Shown here in pieces: positions 14,179 through 23,410 of a stretch of DNA of 64,000 bases (positions are counted from its first letter, which is position 1; each line of letters opens with the position of its first letter). Source of the DNA: Zunongwangia pacifica (GTDB lineage Bacteria; Bacteroidota; Bacteroidia; Flavobacteriales; Flavobacteriaceae); contig NZ_JAKHSK010000001.1 of the NCBI RefSeq assembly GCF_023499215.1, positions 62,001 to 126,000 on the forward strand, in the 5' to 3' direction. The notes below the pieces were generated by a model, which was not told where the DNA came from, ran no database searches, and worked only from the letters and a program-made list of their open reading frames with translations. The translations under genes were made by a program, and so were the position numbers.

Positions 14179-17100
14179 TTATTGATCAGCATCAATAGAA
14201 ATTGAATCCTGTGCGGCTTGCCCCTGATTAAGTTCTTGCTCTAATTGTTGTTGTCGCAATTGTTCTTCAGGAGAAACTTCAGGCTCAATGCCTTCCTCTT
14301 CAGAATAGAAATGCTGGAATTTTTTCAGGTAATTATTAAATTCTTTTGCCTTTTCTTTTACGATCTTTTCATCTTGATTTCTAACAAGAAGATCTACGAG
14401 TCCGCGATAACGTTCAACATCGGTAAAAATTTCTTCCGCATAACGGCGCTGTCTCTGGAAATCCCAGCTACTATACCAGTCTAAATTTTGCTGATATTTT
14501 TCCGCTACTTTATTCCAAAGTTGCCTTGCCTTTTCATCTTCGCCAACTTTATAATAACCATCAATAAATGGTTCTAAAAGGGTGTAATATCCATAATAAT
14601 CTACTGGCATGTTTTTCATGCCTAAATCAAGGATTTCTTTAGCGCGCTCTTTATCACCTTCATTAAGAAGGTTTTCGACCAGGCGGGCAAGGTTGCTCCT
14701 GTAGGTGATTGAGTTTTTGCGGGTTTCTGGATCGTGATAAATATTTGGATCGCCCATGTTGCCCCAATCCCAATGCGTTACGATCTCGTACATTTTATCG
14801 GTGTTTACCCTTCCCATATCAAATGGATTTCTTGGGTTAACAGGCGTTTTAATGGGGACAAGTTTGTAAGCAACACCTTCTAATTGAAGGTAATCTTTCA
14901 TCCATAAATAATCATCATCGCCATAGCTGCCACCGGTAAAGTAAATTGGGCGCTCCCAGTTATTATTGGCAATAATATCTAACATTAATAGTCGATTTTT
15001 ATAGATAAGGTTCGAGCCAATTTCGATATCGATGTGATCTACGATTAGATCGGCTTCGCTAGGATCTACAATGCCATTTTTTAAAACGGTTTGTTTATCT
15101 ACCGGGATTCTAACATGTTTAGATGGGTAGGTATTGAAGGTTTCGTCTTTAGAATATTCCAGTTTGGTTCTTGGATCGTCACTTTCAATATAATTCATCC
15201 ATTGTTTGATATTTAAGGTATCCTGAGTGATTTCTCGGCCAACTACAATATCGTTTCTGCCGCTATAAAAATCATGTTCTAATTGCGAAGGGATTGGATC
15301 ACTATCAAAAGCTTTGCGTTTCATCTGGTCAATATACCAATCTGTCGCAAATAAGCTGGTGTTTATAATTCTAACATCAAGCCTGTAGCGTTCAATTTGT
15401 TGTGCATACCAAAGCGCGAAAGTGTCATTATCCCCAATAGTAAAAATAATTCCGTTTTGGTCTACAGAGTCGAGATACATCTTCGCCATCGCTAAAGCTG
15501 AATATTTATCTGAACGATCGTGATCGTTCCAGTTTTCTGCTGCCATAATTCCCGGTACAATTAGCGAGGCAATAATTACAATTGGTGCAGCCAGTTTGGG
15601 GGATAGATAATTTTTTAACTTATCATAAATCGCATAAACCCCAAAGCCAATCCACATCGCAAACACATAGAAAGAGCCTACCAGTGCATAATCCCTTTCA
15701 CGAGGCTCGAATGGTCGCTCATTTAGGTAAATTTTCAATGCAATTCCTGTAAACAGGAAGAAGACTAAAAGTACCCAAAAATTCTTTTTATCCCGATTAA
15801 GATGAAAAAAGAAGCCAATAAAGCCTAAAAGGAAAGGTAAGAAATAATAAGTGTTTCTTGCCGGGTTGTTTTTTACATCATCTGGTAAATTATCCTGTGG
15901 GCCCAGATGCCATTCGTCTATCGGTTTAATCCCGCTTAACCAGTTACCATGTAAATCGGTATATTTTCCCTGAATATCATCCTGTCGTCCTACAAAGTTC
16001 CACATAAAATAACGCCAGTACATATAACCAATCTGGTATTCTAACAGATAGGAGAAATTAGCGGAAGCACTTGGTTTTTCAACATCGATATAATCGCTGA
16101 ATTGTTGAAGGAATTTATGGTAATCGGAATTATCAAGTTCGCCACTGGAATACCGTTGCTTAAATTGAGAAATAGCCTGCATTAAACGTTCCTCGCCCTG
16201 ATATTCCTGCTTAACGGTAAATTTAAGTGGGCCGGTAAGGTCCATGTAATTTGCAGCGTGTTCTGTACTCCACATTCTTGGTAGAAATGTTTTATGAGCA
16301 TCATCAAGGTTTTGCTTGGTGTTTTTCCAGTCGTTTACAATAATATATTTGCCAAGCTCTTCGTTTTTCTCGTATTTAGGTTTTTTATCGCTGTACGGGT
16401 TTTCTTCATCTAAACCAGCATACATCTCAGACCATTGCGGTCCATAAAAAAGATGGGTTTCGCCATATTGTTCCCTATTGTAATAAGCTAGTAATTCTCT
16501 GGCATTATCTGGGCTGTTTTCGTTAATTACCGTAGGCGCGTTAGATCGAATAGGTAGCATGATCCAACAAGAGAAACCTATTAAGATAAAAAGGATACAA
16601 TGTAGCAGGGTATTTATTTCGATTTTTTTGTTTTTGATGCTCCAATTAATTCCGAAGTAAAAAATAGCGATTACCGCTAGAAAAGCCACTATTGTCCCTG
16701 TGTTGAAAGGCATTCCCAGTGAGTTGGTAAAGAAAACCTCTGAAGCAGAGAAAAAGGTAAGCGTATAAGGTAATAACAGTTTGAAAATAAATAATAGCAC
16801 GGCTACCACTACAATATTGGCAATGATAAAATTCTTAATAGTAACTTTTGGGTAGTTTTTAAAGAAATATAAAAATCCGATTGCAGGGATAGTAAGAAGT
16901 CCCATAAAGTGGATCCCAAAAGTAAGTCCTGTTACAAGCGAAATGAGAATTAACCATCGATTGCCACGTGCTTTGAACATATCGCGCTCCCAAAGCAAGC
17001 CGAGGTAAAACATGATAGACATTAAGCAGGCCGCTGCTGCGTAGACTTCAGCTTCTACAGCGCTAAACCAAAAACTATCGGTAAACGTAAAGGCTAATGA

Positions 17101-17484
17101 GCCAACTGCGGCACTTCCCAGAACAGCAAGTTTTCCTGAAAAGCTAAGACTTTCAGCGGGGCCAGAAATTTTTCTTACCAACAGTGATATCGACCAAAAC
17201 ATAAAAAGAATCGCAAATGCACTGGCCAGGCCAGACATGAAGTTTACCATTAATGCGATATTCGAATTATCCGGGGCAAAAGTTGAGAAAAAAGCACCTA
17301 ACATTTGATAAAGTGGGGCTCCCGGAGGGTGTCCCACTTCCAGATTAGAAGAAGTTGCAATGTATTCTCCCGCATCCCAAAAACTTGCGGTAGGCTCTAA
17401 GGTCGAACTATAAGTAAAAAGCGCGATTGCAAAAACCACCCAACCGGTGATAATGTTCCACTTTTTAAAGCTGAATTCTGTCAT
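14179..17484 (-). CDS. DUF2723 membrane glycosyltransferase (POMT-like, GT117 type)
   Basis: 1101 residues. The N-terminal half is rich in membrane helices and carries the DUF2723 signature, with SFWDAGEYIATSSNLEVGHP at residues 35-54 just inside the first helix; the acidic DAGE segment is the expected catalytic loop of GT-C fold glycosyltransferases. The second half is soluble, with an IGDNDTFALWYAQ block and helical repeats resembling TPRs around residues 950-1040, and a Glu/Gln-rich tail. Related eukaryotic TMEM260 proteins are protein O-mannosyltransferases. A role in protein O-glycosylation on the periplasmic side is therefore likely but not shown for bacteria by sequence alone. It stands alone and ends in a strong terminator. 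Confidence 0.85.
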   Translation of the reverse strand: MTEFSFKKWNIITGWVVFAIALFTYSSTLEPTASFWDAGEYIATSSNLEVGHPPGAPLYQMLGAFFSTFAPDNSNIALMVNFMSGLASAFAILFMFWSISLLVRKISGPAESLSFSGKLAVLGSAAVGSLAFTFTDSFWFSAVEAEVYAAAACLMSIMFYLGLLWERDMFKARGNRWLILISLVTGLTFGIHFMGLLTIPAIGFLYFFKNYPKVTIKNFIIANIVVVAVLLFIFKLLLPYTLTFFSASEVFFTNSLGMPFNTGTIVAFLAVIAIFYFGINWSIKNKKIEINTLLHCILFILIGFSCWIMLPIRSNAPTVINENSPDNARELLAYYNREQYGETHLFYGPQWSEMYAGLDEENPYSDKKPKYEKNEELGKYIIVNDWKNTKQNLDDAHKTFLPRMWSTEHAANYMDLTGPLKFTVKQEYQGEERLMQAISQFKQRYSSGELDNSDYHKFLQQFSDYIDVEKPSASANFSYLLEYQIGYMYWRYFMWNFVGRQDDIQGKYTDLHGNWLSGIKPIDEWHLGPQDNLPDDVKNNPARNTYYFLPFLLGFIGFFFHLNRDKKNFWVLLVFFLFTGIALKIYLNERPFEPRERDYALVGSFYVFAMWIGFGVYAIYDKLKNYLSPKLAAPIVIIASLIVPGIMAAENWNDHDRSDKYSALAMAKMYLDSVDQNGIIFTIGDNDTFALWYAQQIERYRLDVRIINTSLFATDWYIDQMKRKAFDSDPIPSQLEHDFYSGRNDIVVGREITQDTLNIKQWMNYIESDDPRTKLEYSKDETFNTYPSKHVRIPVDKQTVLKNGIVDPSEADLIVDHIDIEIGSNLIYKNRLLMLDIIANNNWERPIYFTGGSYGDDDYLWMKDYLQLEGVAYKLVPIKTPVNPRNPFDMGRVNTDKMYEIVTHWDWGNMGDPNIYHDPETRKNSITYRSNLARLVENLLNEGDKERAKEILDLGMKNMPVDYYGYYTLLEPFIDGYYKVGEDEKARQLWNKVAEKYQQNLDWYSSWDFQRQRRYAEEIFTDVERYRGLVDLLVRNQDEKIVKEKAKEFNNYLKKFQHFYSEEEGIEPEVSPEEQLRQQQLEQELNQGQAAQDSISIDADQ

Positions 17485-17743
17485 TTGTTATATTCTTGAG
17501 TCTTGTGTGGCGAATTTAATAATAAAAATATTGAACGCCTTAATAACGCAAGTGTAAAGTATTTTATTTTTTGTAATTTAAGCTTGTTATAAATATTGAA
17601 ATTGGTCTTTTTAGAGCTCTTTTTAAAATAAACATGGAGAAAATATTTGAATCAATAGCGTATTGATATACTGTAATTTGGATAATTTCTTATTTGCGAC
17701 AGATGAAAAAAATAAGGTTTGGATGAAATTTTTCTCAAAAATA

Positions 17744-17774
17744 TTTGTGGGAATGAAACTTTGTTTTAAATTTG
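17744..17774 (+). promoter_or_regulatory. Promoter of tRNA-Gln
   Basis: TTTG (17744-17747), a 19-base gap, then TAAATTTG (17767-17774): an exact match to the Bacteroidetes consensus. The mature tRNA begins 18 bases downstream. Confidence 0.8.
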
Positions 17775-17791
17775 CATCCGCATTACAGCAA

Positions 17792-17864
17792 TGGCCTATG
17801 GTGTAACTGGCAACACGTCTGGTTTTGGTCCAGAAGAGTCTAGGTTCGAGCCCTAGTAGGCCAA
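17792..17864 (+). tRNA. tRNA-Gln (anticodon TTG)
   Basis: The 73-base sequence folds as a cloverleaf. The acceptor stem is TGGCCTA / TAGGCCA, and the D arm is closed by GTGT/ACAC. The anticodon stem TCTGG/CCAGA has loop TTTTGGT, which puts TTG in the anticodon. The T arm is CTAGG-TTCGAGC-CCTAG. The discriminator base is A and CCA is not encoded. It has its own promoter and terminator, so it is a single-gene unit. Confidence 0.95.
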
Positions 17865-17865
17865 C

Positions 17866-17904
17866 AAAAAAAGCCCTCAAATTTTTTGAGGGCTTTTTTG
17901 TTTT
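17866..17904 (+). terminator. Terminator after tRNA-Gln
   Basis: AAGCCCTCAAA (17870-17880) pairs with TTTGAGGGCTT (17885-17895) around a 4-base loop, followed by a T run. It directly abuts the tRNA 3' end. Confidence 0.9.
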
Positions 17905-17931
17905 GATCAGGGATTGGATTAATTATCTTTG
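17902..17931 (+). promoter_or_regulatory. Promoter of the SLC13 permease gene
   Basis: TTTG (17902-17905), 18 bases, then TATCTTTG (17924-17931). This near-consensus promoter starts inside the T run of the tRNA terminator and lies 35 bases before the permease ATG. Confidence 0.7.
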
Positions 17932-17966
17932 ATTTTTTTGAAATACTCACTGTAACCTGAAATTTC

Positions 17967-19760
17967 ATGTCTGTAGAGGCAATTATTACACTATGTGTTA
18001 TAGTTTGTGCAATTATACTTTTTGCAACAGAACTTTTATCTATTGACCTAGTAGCTTTATCGGTTATGTTGGTTTTAATTTTGACCGGGGTCATTTCTCC
18101 TCAGGAAGGAGTGAATGGTTTTAGTAATAAAGCAACCATGACTGTGGCATTTATGTTTGTGTTAAGTGCAGCCTTATTAAAAACAGGTGCTTTGCAGGTA
18201 ATGGCGCATCGATTATCCTCAATTTTTAGGCATCGTTTTAATATGGGCATCGTCTTAATGATGGTTTTAATTGCAGGGATTTCAGCTTTTATAAATAACA
18301 CCCCGGTTGTTGCCGTTTTTATTCCGGTCGTTATTCAGATCGCTCATTCTTCAGGACAAAGTCCGTCTAAAATGTTGATTCCACTTTCGTTTGCTTCGAT
18401 TTTTGGAGGTACCTGTACTTTAATAGGGACTTCGACTAATATTCTGGTGAGCAGTATTTCTGAAGCTGAGGCGGGTATTACTATTTCAATGTTCGATATG
18501 ACTCCGCTTGGTTTGATTTTTATGATCGTGGGGGTATTATATATGATATTTATTGGGGTCAAACTTTTACCAGATAGAAAAACGAATAAGGATTTAAAGG
18601 CGAAGTTTCAAATGAGTGGTTATTTAACCGAAATTGAACTTTTAGAAGATTCGGGATCTATTGGTAAAAAGATCATGGATTCTGGTTTGGTAAAGGAATT
18701 GGAGATGGATATTATCGAGATTCGGCGTGGCGATCAGAAATTTACATTACCTGCCGGGGATTTTATACTAGAGAAAGCAGACATCTTAAAAGTGAGGTGT
18801 GATGTAGAAAAGATAAAATCTTTAAAGGACAGGGCGAAAATTGTTGTTGGTACTTCGGTGAAGATTGGGGATGATGATCTTAAAGGAACTAATTCTACTA
18901 TAGTAGAGCTGGTGTTAACGGCAAATTCTGAAATTGACGGGAAAACCCTGAAATCTATGGATTTTAGACGGAGATACAGGGCTATTCCATTAGCAATTAG
19001 ACATCGGGAAGAAGTTAGGCACGATCAGCTTTATGATGTGAAATTAAAGGCGGGAGATGTGGTTTTAGCTGAGGTTAAAACGCATTATGTTAAAGAGTTA
19101 AGGAAGAAAGGGAGTGCTCAAAATGCTCCTTTTATAGTACTTTCTGAAGATGTGATTACAGATTTTGACAAGAAGAGATTTTATACCGTGATTAGCGTGA
19201 TATTAGGAATTGTGTTGTTGGCTTCTTTAAATATTTTGGATATTATGGTTGGTGCTATAACGGGTGTTACGCTTTTAGTGCTGCTTAAAACCATATCCAT
19301 GAAGGAAATGTACCAGGCGATTAACTGGAAAATCATTTTTCTTTTGGCAGGGGCTTTAAGTATGGGGACCGCAATGAATAACACCGGTTTAGATTTAACC
19401 ATTGCAAATACATTGGTGAATAGTTTGGGCAGTTGGGGTCCAGTAGCTATTGTTTCTGGGCTTTATTTAGTGACTTCTATGCTTACTGAAATAATGTCTA
19501 ATAATGCAGCTGCGGCCTTGCTGACTCCTATCGCTATTGCAACTGCTGTTAATTTAGAGCTTAGTCCTATGCCGTTTTTAATGGCGATTATGTTTGCGGC
19601 TTCTGCAAGTTTTATGACTCCGGTTGGATATCAAACCAATACAATGGTTTACAGTGCTGGACAGTATAAATTCTTTGATTTTATAAAAGTGGGGACGCTA
19701 TTAAACATTTTATTCTGGATCATCGCAACTCTATTGATTCCGTTGCTTTATAAATTCTGA
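17967..19760 (+). CDS. SLC13-family anion permease with internal TrkA-C domains
   Basis: 597 residues. Membrane helices fill residues 1-200 and 405-597; between them lie two soluble TrkA-C (RCK C) domains, around 215-290 and 300-385, a common layout for bacterial SLC13/DASS permeases. The conserved substrate/sodium-site motifs are present: [15 protein letters not shown] and IGTSTNILV in the first half, and [14 protein letters not shown] and [12 protein letters not shown] in the second. Substrates in the family are sulfate, di- and tricarboxylates or arsenite. A sulfate-activation cluster lies 5 kb downstream, but not in the same operon, so sulfate is only a possibility. Confidence 0.87.
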   Translation: MSVEAIITLCVIVCAIILFATELLSIDLVALSVMLVLILTGVISPQEGVNGFSNKATMTVAFMFVLSAALLKTGALQVMAHRLSSIFRHRFNMGIVLMMVLIAGISAFINNTPVVAVFIPVVIQIAHSSGQSPSKMLIPLSFASIFGGTCTLIGTSTNILVSSISEAEAGITISMFDMTPLGLIFMIVGVLYMIFIGVKLLPDRKTNKDLKAKFQMSGYLTEIELLEDSGSIGKKIMDSGLVKELEMDIIEIRRGDQKFTLPAGDFILEKADILKVRCDVEKIKSLKDRAKIVVGTSVKIGDDDLKGTNSTIVELVLTANSEIDGKTLKSMDFRRRYRAIPLAIRHREEVRHDQLYDVKLKAGDVVLAEVKTHYVKELRKKGSAQNAPFIVLSEDVITDFDKKRFYTVISVILGIVLLASLNILDIMVGAITGVTLLVLLKTISMKEMYQAINWKIIFLLAGALSMGTAMNNTGLDLTIANTLVNSLGSWGPVAIVSGLYLVTSMLTEIMSNNAAAALLTPIAIATAVNLELSPMPFLMAIMFAASASFMTPVGYQTNTMVYSAGQYKFFDFIKVGTLLNILFWIIATLLIPLLYKF

Positions 19761-20044
19761 AAAAGGCTTACTCGAGACCATTATTTATTATAAGTCGCTT
19801 CGTTATTTTAATCAAGCGTCATCATGTGCATGCAAAACTGCGGTTTATGATTGAAAAAAGATTTCGGAACTCTTCTTTGAAATAAATACTGTTTTGTAAT
19901 AGAAAAATTTCAGATGATGATAGTGGATTAATTTACTTTCTAAATAGAATTTCAGTTTTTATTACACCATATTTTTATTCTTCAGTTAATAGAAAAATTG
20001 TTTATGGCGCCGACTGATGACTGACTGTTTTCCGCTCACAGAAG

Positions 20045-20614
20045 TTAACTTTTAAAGTACAAATCGAATTCAATTTGTATCTCTTCTTTTACTTTTATTA
20101 AGCCAAAAACCTTTTTAGGTGGTTCGAGTTTAAAATCATTAATATTTAAATTGATAATGCCAGTATAATTAGACTTTGAATCATCAATTTTCACGAGGAC
20201 TTTGTATGGTTTTTCAATTCCGGCAATTTCAATGTTTAAGGTGACTAAAGCCGAGTTTGGAGCGGTAAGTTTAAGTTCTTTGAGATCTAAGAAAATATAC
20301 GGGTATTTTTCAGCTTTAATTAAGTCTTTAAAGTCCCTGTTTATTGGGCGGCTTCCACAATCGAATGCTTTAGCGCGTAGTTTTAGTGAAGTGTTTTTAA
20401 AAATAAGGGTTTGTTGCTTTCTTTCGAATCTCGCTATTAATTTTTCAGGTAACTCTTGTGGGTTAAAAACACAATTAAAACTATTAATATTGGTGTCCCC
20501 ATTTATTTTTAGTTGAGATTCTTTAGAAATCAGTAACGTTTTTTGTTCTAGTTTTTGAGAAAAGAGGGCTGTGCTGATAAACAAAAATATTGAAAGAATG
20601 GCTGTAGTTTTCAT
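20045..20614 (-). CDS. YceI-like periplasmic protein (divergent)
   Basis: 189 residues with a clear signal peptide (MKTTAILSIFLFISTALFSQ). The rest has the layout of a YceI-like beta-barrel: INGDTNINSFNC near the N-terminus, a middle segment on deviations from linear acyl-binding families (DLKELKLTAPNS), and alternating strands to the C-terminus. YceI proteins are small lipocalin-like carriers of isoprenoid or lipid molecules. This copy is divergent, lacking the usual GTSNIHDWE form of the entry motif seen in the neighbour at 22010. It is the last of three genes on this strand (YceI, porin, YceI), after a hairpin that probably lowers its expression. Confidence 0.7.
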   Translation of the reverse strand: MKTTAILSIFLFISTALFSQKLEQKTLLISKESQLKINGDTNINSFNCVFNPQELPEKLIARFERKQQTLIFKNTSLKLRAKAFDCGSRPINRDFKDLIKAEKYPYIFLDLKELKLTAPNSALVTLNIEIAGIEKPYKVLVKIDDSKSNYTGIINLNINDFKLEPPKKVFGLIKVKEEIQIEFDLYFKS

Positions 20615-20649
20615 CGTCTGGGGATTTAATGAAAAAAAGGAGAAATATA

Positions 20650-20689
20650 AGAAAAATAAAAGGAGAGCGAATTATTTTATCGCTCTCCT
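20650..20689 (-). terminator. Terminator or attenuator after the porin gene
   Basis: AGGAGAGCGA (20661-20670) pairs with TCGCTCTCCT (20680-20689) around a 9-base loop. On the minus strand it is followed by TTTTATTTTTC. It lies between the porin and the last YceI gene of the group, so it probably reduces read-through. Confidence 0.8.
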
Positions 20690-20706
20690 AAAGTAATTGA
20701 ATTTAT

Positions 20707-21987
20707 CTAAAAGCTAATTACGGCTTCAATTGTTGCACCATTAAATTTACCTTCATTTAAAATGCTTGTTTGGCCAAAATCATCATAATTTTGAACTACG
20801 TATTCCGCTTTTAGTAGGATGTTCTTTGTCATAAACCATCCTGCGGCAGCTTGGAATCTGTCGATGTTTACGTCTTGTCCTGAAGGATCTTCGGCATCAA
20901 CCACATTGTAACGAGCACCGATATACATGTTTTCATCAAGTCCAAATCTGTAAATTAACTCACCTGCATATTGATTGGCAGTTCGATCATCTACTTCAGC
21001 GCTGCTTTTCCCTGTAGAAGTTTCAATAGTTCCGAAGAATTCAAGACCTCTATATTTTACGAAAGGATTAATCATAATAGCAGTTATTTCGTTAGATAAC
21101 TTAGGATCATATCTAGAAGCTCTAAAATCGTCACTAGTGCTTTCTAATGCCTGCATTACATTATAGTATCTGGCACCTGCTCTATCTGCGCTGTATAAGT
21201 AAGTGTTTGGAATATAACCAGTATTATACATAGAACCAGTAAGACGAACACGCAAATCGTTATTAATTTGTTTATCGTATCCTAACTTTGCTAAGAAAGA
21301 AGCTCCGCCGGTTTTGTTGTATTCATTTTCGGTTACAGATTGGTTTAATTTACCATTGGTGAAACCTACCATTCCTATAAATCCGTTACGACGGTAGTAT
21401 AGTTCGGCTCCTACTTCAGTAGTAAACGCGTCCATGATTAAGTTCCCTACAAATGGATTGTAAATGGCTTGTGCATTATCAGATCTACGGAAGTGAGCAT
21501 CACCATAGTTATTTTCCATGTGGCCTATTTTAATGGTGGTGTATTTCATAAGATCCTCTAAAAATCCTTCATGAACAAAGTTTAATTTATCTACCACTAA
21601 ATACCCTCCTTTTACGTAAGGTTCGTGGTGGTGTCTTGAGGACAGATAAGTACGAAGGTGCATTCTAACTCCATCATAAAGAGCTACGTCTATATCAAGG
21701 TTGGCAGTGGGTAGATTAAAGTTTTCACCAACAGCTTGTATTTGATAATTCTCTAAATTTGCATTTTCGTTATCTATAGCTTGGAACTGTAAAGCGAAAG
21801 CTCCACCAATTCTAACTTTTAATCCATCAAAGGTAGATTCATTATCTTTTGGAGCTTCAAAAACATTTATACCATCCTTGTCAGGTTCGCGATAATTATC
21901 AAGACTTCTATCTTCTTGTGCTTGAAGAGTGTTTATTCCAAGGAATAAAAAGGAGGCAATAGCGGAGATTTTAAATATAGTTCTCAT
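20707..21987 (-). CDS. Outer-membrane porin-like beta-barrel
   Basis: 426 residues with a signal peptide (MRTIFKISAIASFLFLGINT, then LQAQ). The mature part shows alternating hydrophobic strands and turns of a porin. It contains VRIGGAFALQFQAIDNEN early, KIGHMENNYGDAHFRRSDNA in the middle, and ends in an aromatic strand (GATIEAVISF) with the C-terminal Phe typical of BAM-assembled barrels. It most resembles porins of the OprO/OprP type, but no specific substrate can be assigned. It lies 22 bp downstream of a YceI gene and is likely in its operon. Confidence 0.75.
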   Translation of the reverse strand: MRTIFKISAIASFLFLGINTLQAQEDRSLDNYREPDKDGINVFEAPKDNESTFDGLKVRIGGAFALQFQAIDNENANLENYQIQAVGENFNLPTANLDIDVALYDGVRMHLRTYLSSRHHHEPYVKGGYLVVDKLNFVHEGFLEDLMKYTTIKIGHMENNYGDAHFRRSDNAQAIYNPFVGNLIMDAFTTEVGAELYYRRNGFIGMVGFTNGKLNQSVTENEYNKTGGASFLAKLGYDKQINNDLRVRLTGSMYNTGYIPNTYLYSADRAGARYYNVMQALESTSDDFRASRYDPKLSNEITAIMINPFVKYRGLEFFGTIETSTGKSSAEVDDRTANQYAGELIYRFGLDENMYIGARYNVVDAEDPSGQDVNIDRFQAAAGWFMTKNILLKAEYVVQNYDDFGQTSILNEGKFNGATIEAVISF

Positions 21988-22009
21988 ATTATTATAATTA
22001 TTTTGTGGA

Positions 22010-22549
22010 TTATTGGTTTATTTTAAAATTGAAATTTATAGTTACTTCTTCTCCTGTTCTGATAGTTCCCATAAGTGCTGTAGGAGGTTCAACACCATAA
22101 TGGGCCATGTTAAGTTTATATTTACCTGAGATTTCTATGCTGTCACCAGATTTTTTGGTGCTTACAGGTATAGAAACTGTTTTGGATTTTCCGTTAATTA
22201 TAAGATTACCTGTTATTTTGTTAGAGCTTATTTCTGTTGAACTGAATTTTATAGTGGGATAATCATCTTCGTTAAGCGCTTTGTAGGCATTCTTGTCCAT
22301 TCCGCCTTTTCCGCTTTCTAGGGATTTAACAGGAATTTCTAACGAGATTTTAGAAATAGCACCGTCGTTACTTTGAAAGGTTCCTACTGCTTTTTCTGAG
22401 GTCATTTCCCAATCATGAATGTTGGAAGTTCCTTCAACAAGAATCTCGGTTTTAATTGGTTTTAGGTTTTGACTGTTTACTGATGCTCCTACAAAAAGAA
22501 AAGCTAGTAGGGCGAATACTGCATAATAGTTAAGGGATTTTGTTTTCAT
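22010..22549 (-). CDS. YceI family periplasmic protein
   Basis: 179 residues. The signal peptide is MKTKSLNYYAVFALLAFLFV followed by GASVNS. The mature domain carries the YceI entry motif EGTSNIHDWEM, the KSLESGKGGMDKNAYKALN helix region and the strand NLIINGKSKTVSIPV. YceI proteins bind isoprenoid-type lipids in the periplasm; the ligand here is unknown. It is the first gene of the YceI-porin-YceI group. Two palindromes in the upstream spacer (22603-22616 and 22655-22672) could be operators. Confidence 0.88.
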   Translation of the reverse strand: MKTKSLNYYAVFALLAFLFVGASVNSQNLKPIKTEILVEGTSNIHDWEMTSEKAVGTFQSNDGAISKISLEIPVKSLESGKGGMDKNAYKALNEDDYPTIKFSSTEISSNKITGNLIINGKSKTVSIPVSTKKSGDSIEISGKYKLNMAHYGVEPPTALMGTIRTGEEVTINFNFKINQ

Positions 22550-22863
22550 GGCTTTATTGATTTTGTTTGGTACAAATTTCCCTTAATAGGCCAGTTTAAA
22601 TTATGACTATTGTCATGTTTCGTAAAAAATGCGGTTAATTCTTGAGAAGTTGCTAACTATAACGCTATAGTTTTGTTATGATTTAAGGATATCCGTAAAT
22701 CTTTGTAATTAATTTTCACGTGACGATAAAATCGGGCTAAAACATTTACCTTTACACCTTCAAAAATTCAGATAAACTAAATTGTTTTAAAAGAACTCCC
22801 CAAATTCTTTTTTAAAGTTTCTTGCCCCAATTAGTTTTGAATATTTAAGTTAAAGTTATTGGT
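22550..22863. promoter_or_regulatory. Divergent control region between yceI and upxY, with two palindromes
   Basis: This 314-bp spacer between divergent genes holds two operator-like inverted repeats. The first is ATGAC-tatt-GTCAT at 22603-22616, about 55 bp upstream of the YceI start. The second is AACTATA-acgc-TATAGTT at 22655-22672. The first has the spacing of Crp/Fnr-family sites, but the half-site is not a clear match to a known member. A weak -7-like TACCTTTA occurs at about 22749-22756 on the plus strand for upxY. Nothing else was recognised. Confidence 0.45.
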
Positions 22864-23343
22864 ATGCCCTGGTATGTGATTTATACAAAACCAAAATCAG
22901 AGATAAAAACAGCAAGAATGCTGGAGAAGATTGGGGTGGAAGTTTTTTGTCCGGTTAAGAAGGAAATAAGACAGTGGAGTGATCGCAAAAAACAGTTTGT
23001 CGTCCCCTTATTTACCTCTTATGTTTTTGTGAGGCTAGAAGAAAAAGATCGTGCGATAGTTTTCGATGTGCCAGGGGTTAGTAGCTATTTATTCTGGTTG
23101 GGTAAACCTGCCATGGTTCGTCAATGTGAAATCGATGCTATAAAAAGCTGGATGACAAATGAGGTAATTAATGATATACAAATAGGTCATTTAAAACCTG
23201 GGGATCATCTTATTATCAAAAAAGGAGCTTTTAAAGATAAAAAAGCGGTAGTGCAGAAAATAGGAAAGAGAAAATGTAAACTTGTTTTACCTAGTCTGGG
23301 GATATTTTTAGAAGCTAAAATAGATGAGGTTTGTAAGTTGTAG
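22864..23343 (+). CDS. upxY: UpxY-type NusG-like transcription antiterminator
   Basis: 159 residues. An N-terminal NusG-type (NGN) domain begins MPWYVIYTKPKSEIKTARML and includes VPLFTSYVFVRLEE and VPGVSSYLFWLGKP. A short KOW domain follows near 108-135 (LKPGDHLIIKKGAFKDKKAV). Specialised NusG paralogs of this type stand first in Bacteroidetes capsule loci and let RNA polymerase read through the long operon. Here it is the first gene of the 26-kb polysaccharide locus. A 341-bp gap with its own promoter-like box and an ops-like sequence separates it from manC, which fits action on that leader. Confidence 0.88.
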   Translation: MPWYVIYTKPKSEIKTARMLEKIGVEVFCPVKKEIRQWSDRKKQFVVPLFTSYVFVRLEEKDRAIVFDVPGVSSYLFWLGKPAMVRQCEIDAIKSWMTNEVINDIQIGHLKPGDHLIIKKGAFKDKKAVVQKIGKRKCKLVLPSLGIFLEAKIDEVCKL

Positions 23344-23380
23344 AAATTGCTAATTGTTAAAAAATGAATCGGCGTTATTG

Positions 23381-23410
23381 TATTAACAATATTAAAGTTA
23401 ATAATTTTTT
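23381..23410 (+). terminator. Weak AU-rich terminator after upxY
   Basis: TATTAAC (23381-23387) pairs with GTTAATA (23397-23403) around a 9-base loop, followed by ATTTTTT. The stem is AU-rich and therefore weak; it may end the upxY transcript or be overridden. Confidence 0.4.

Noticed and set aside
17623-18094. Minus-strand frames across the tRNA-Gln region
   Set aside because: They run through the tRNA, its terminator and the start of the permease gene, and have no coding character.
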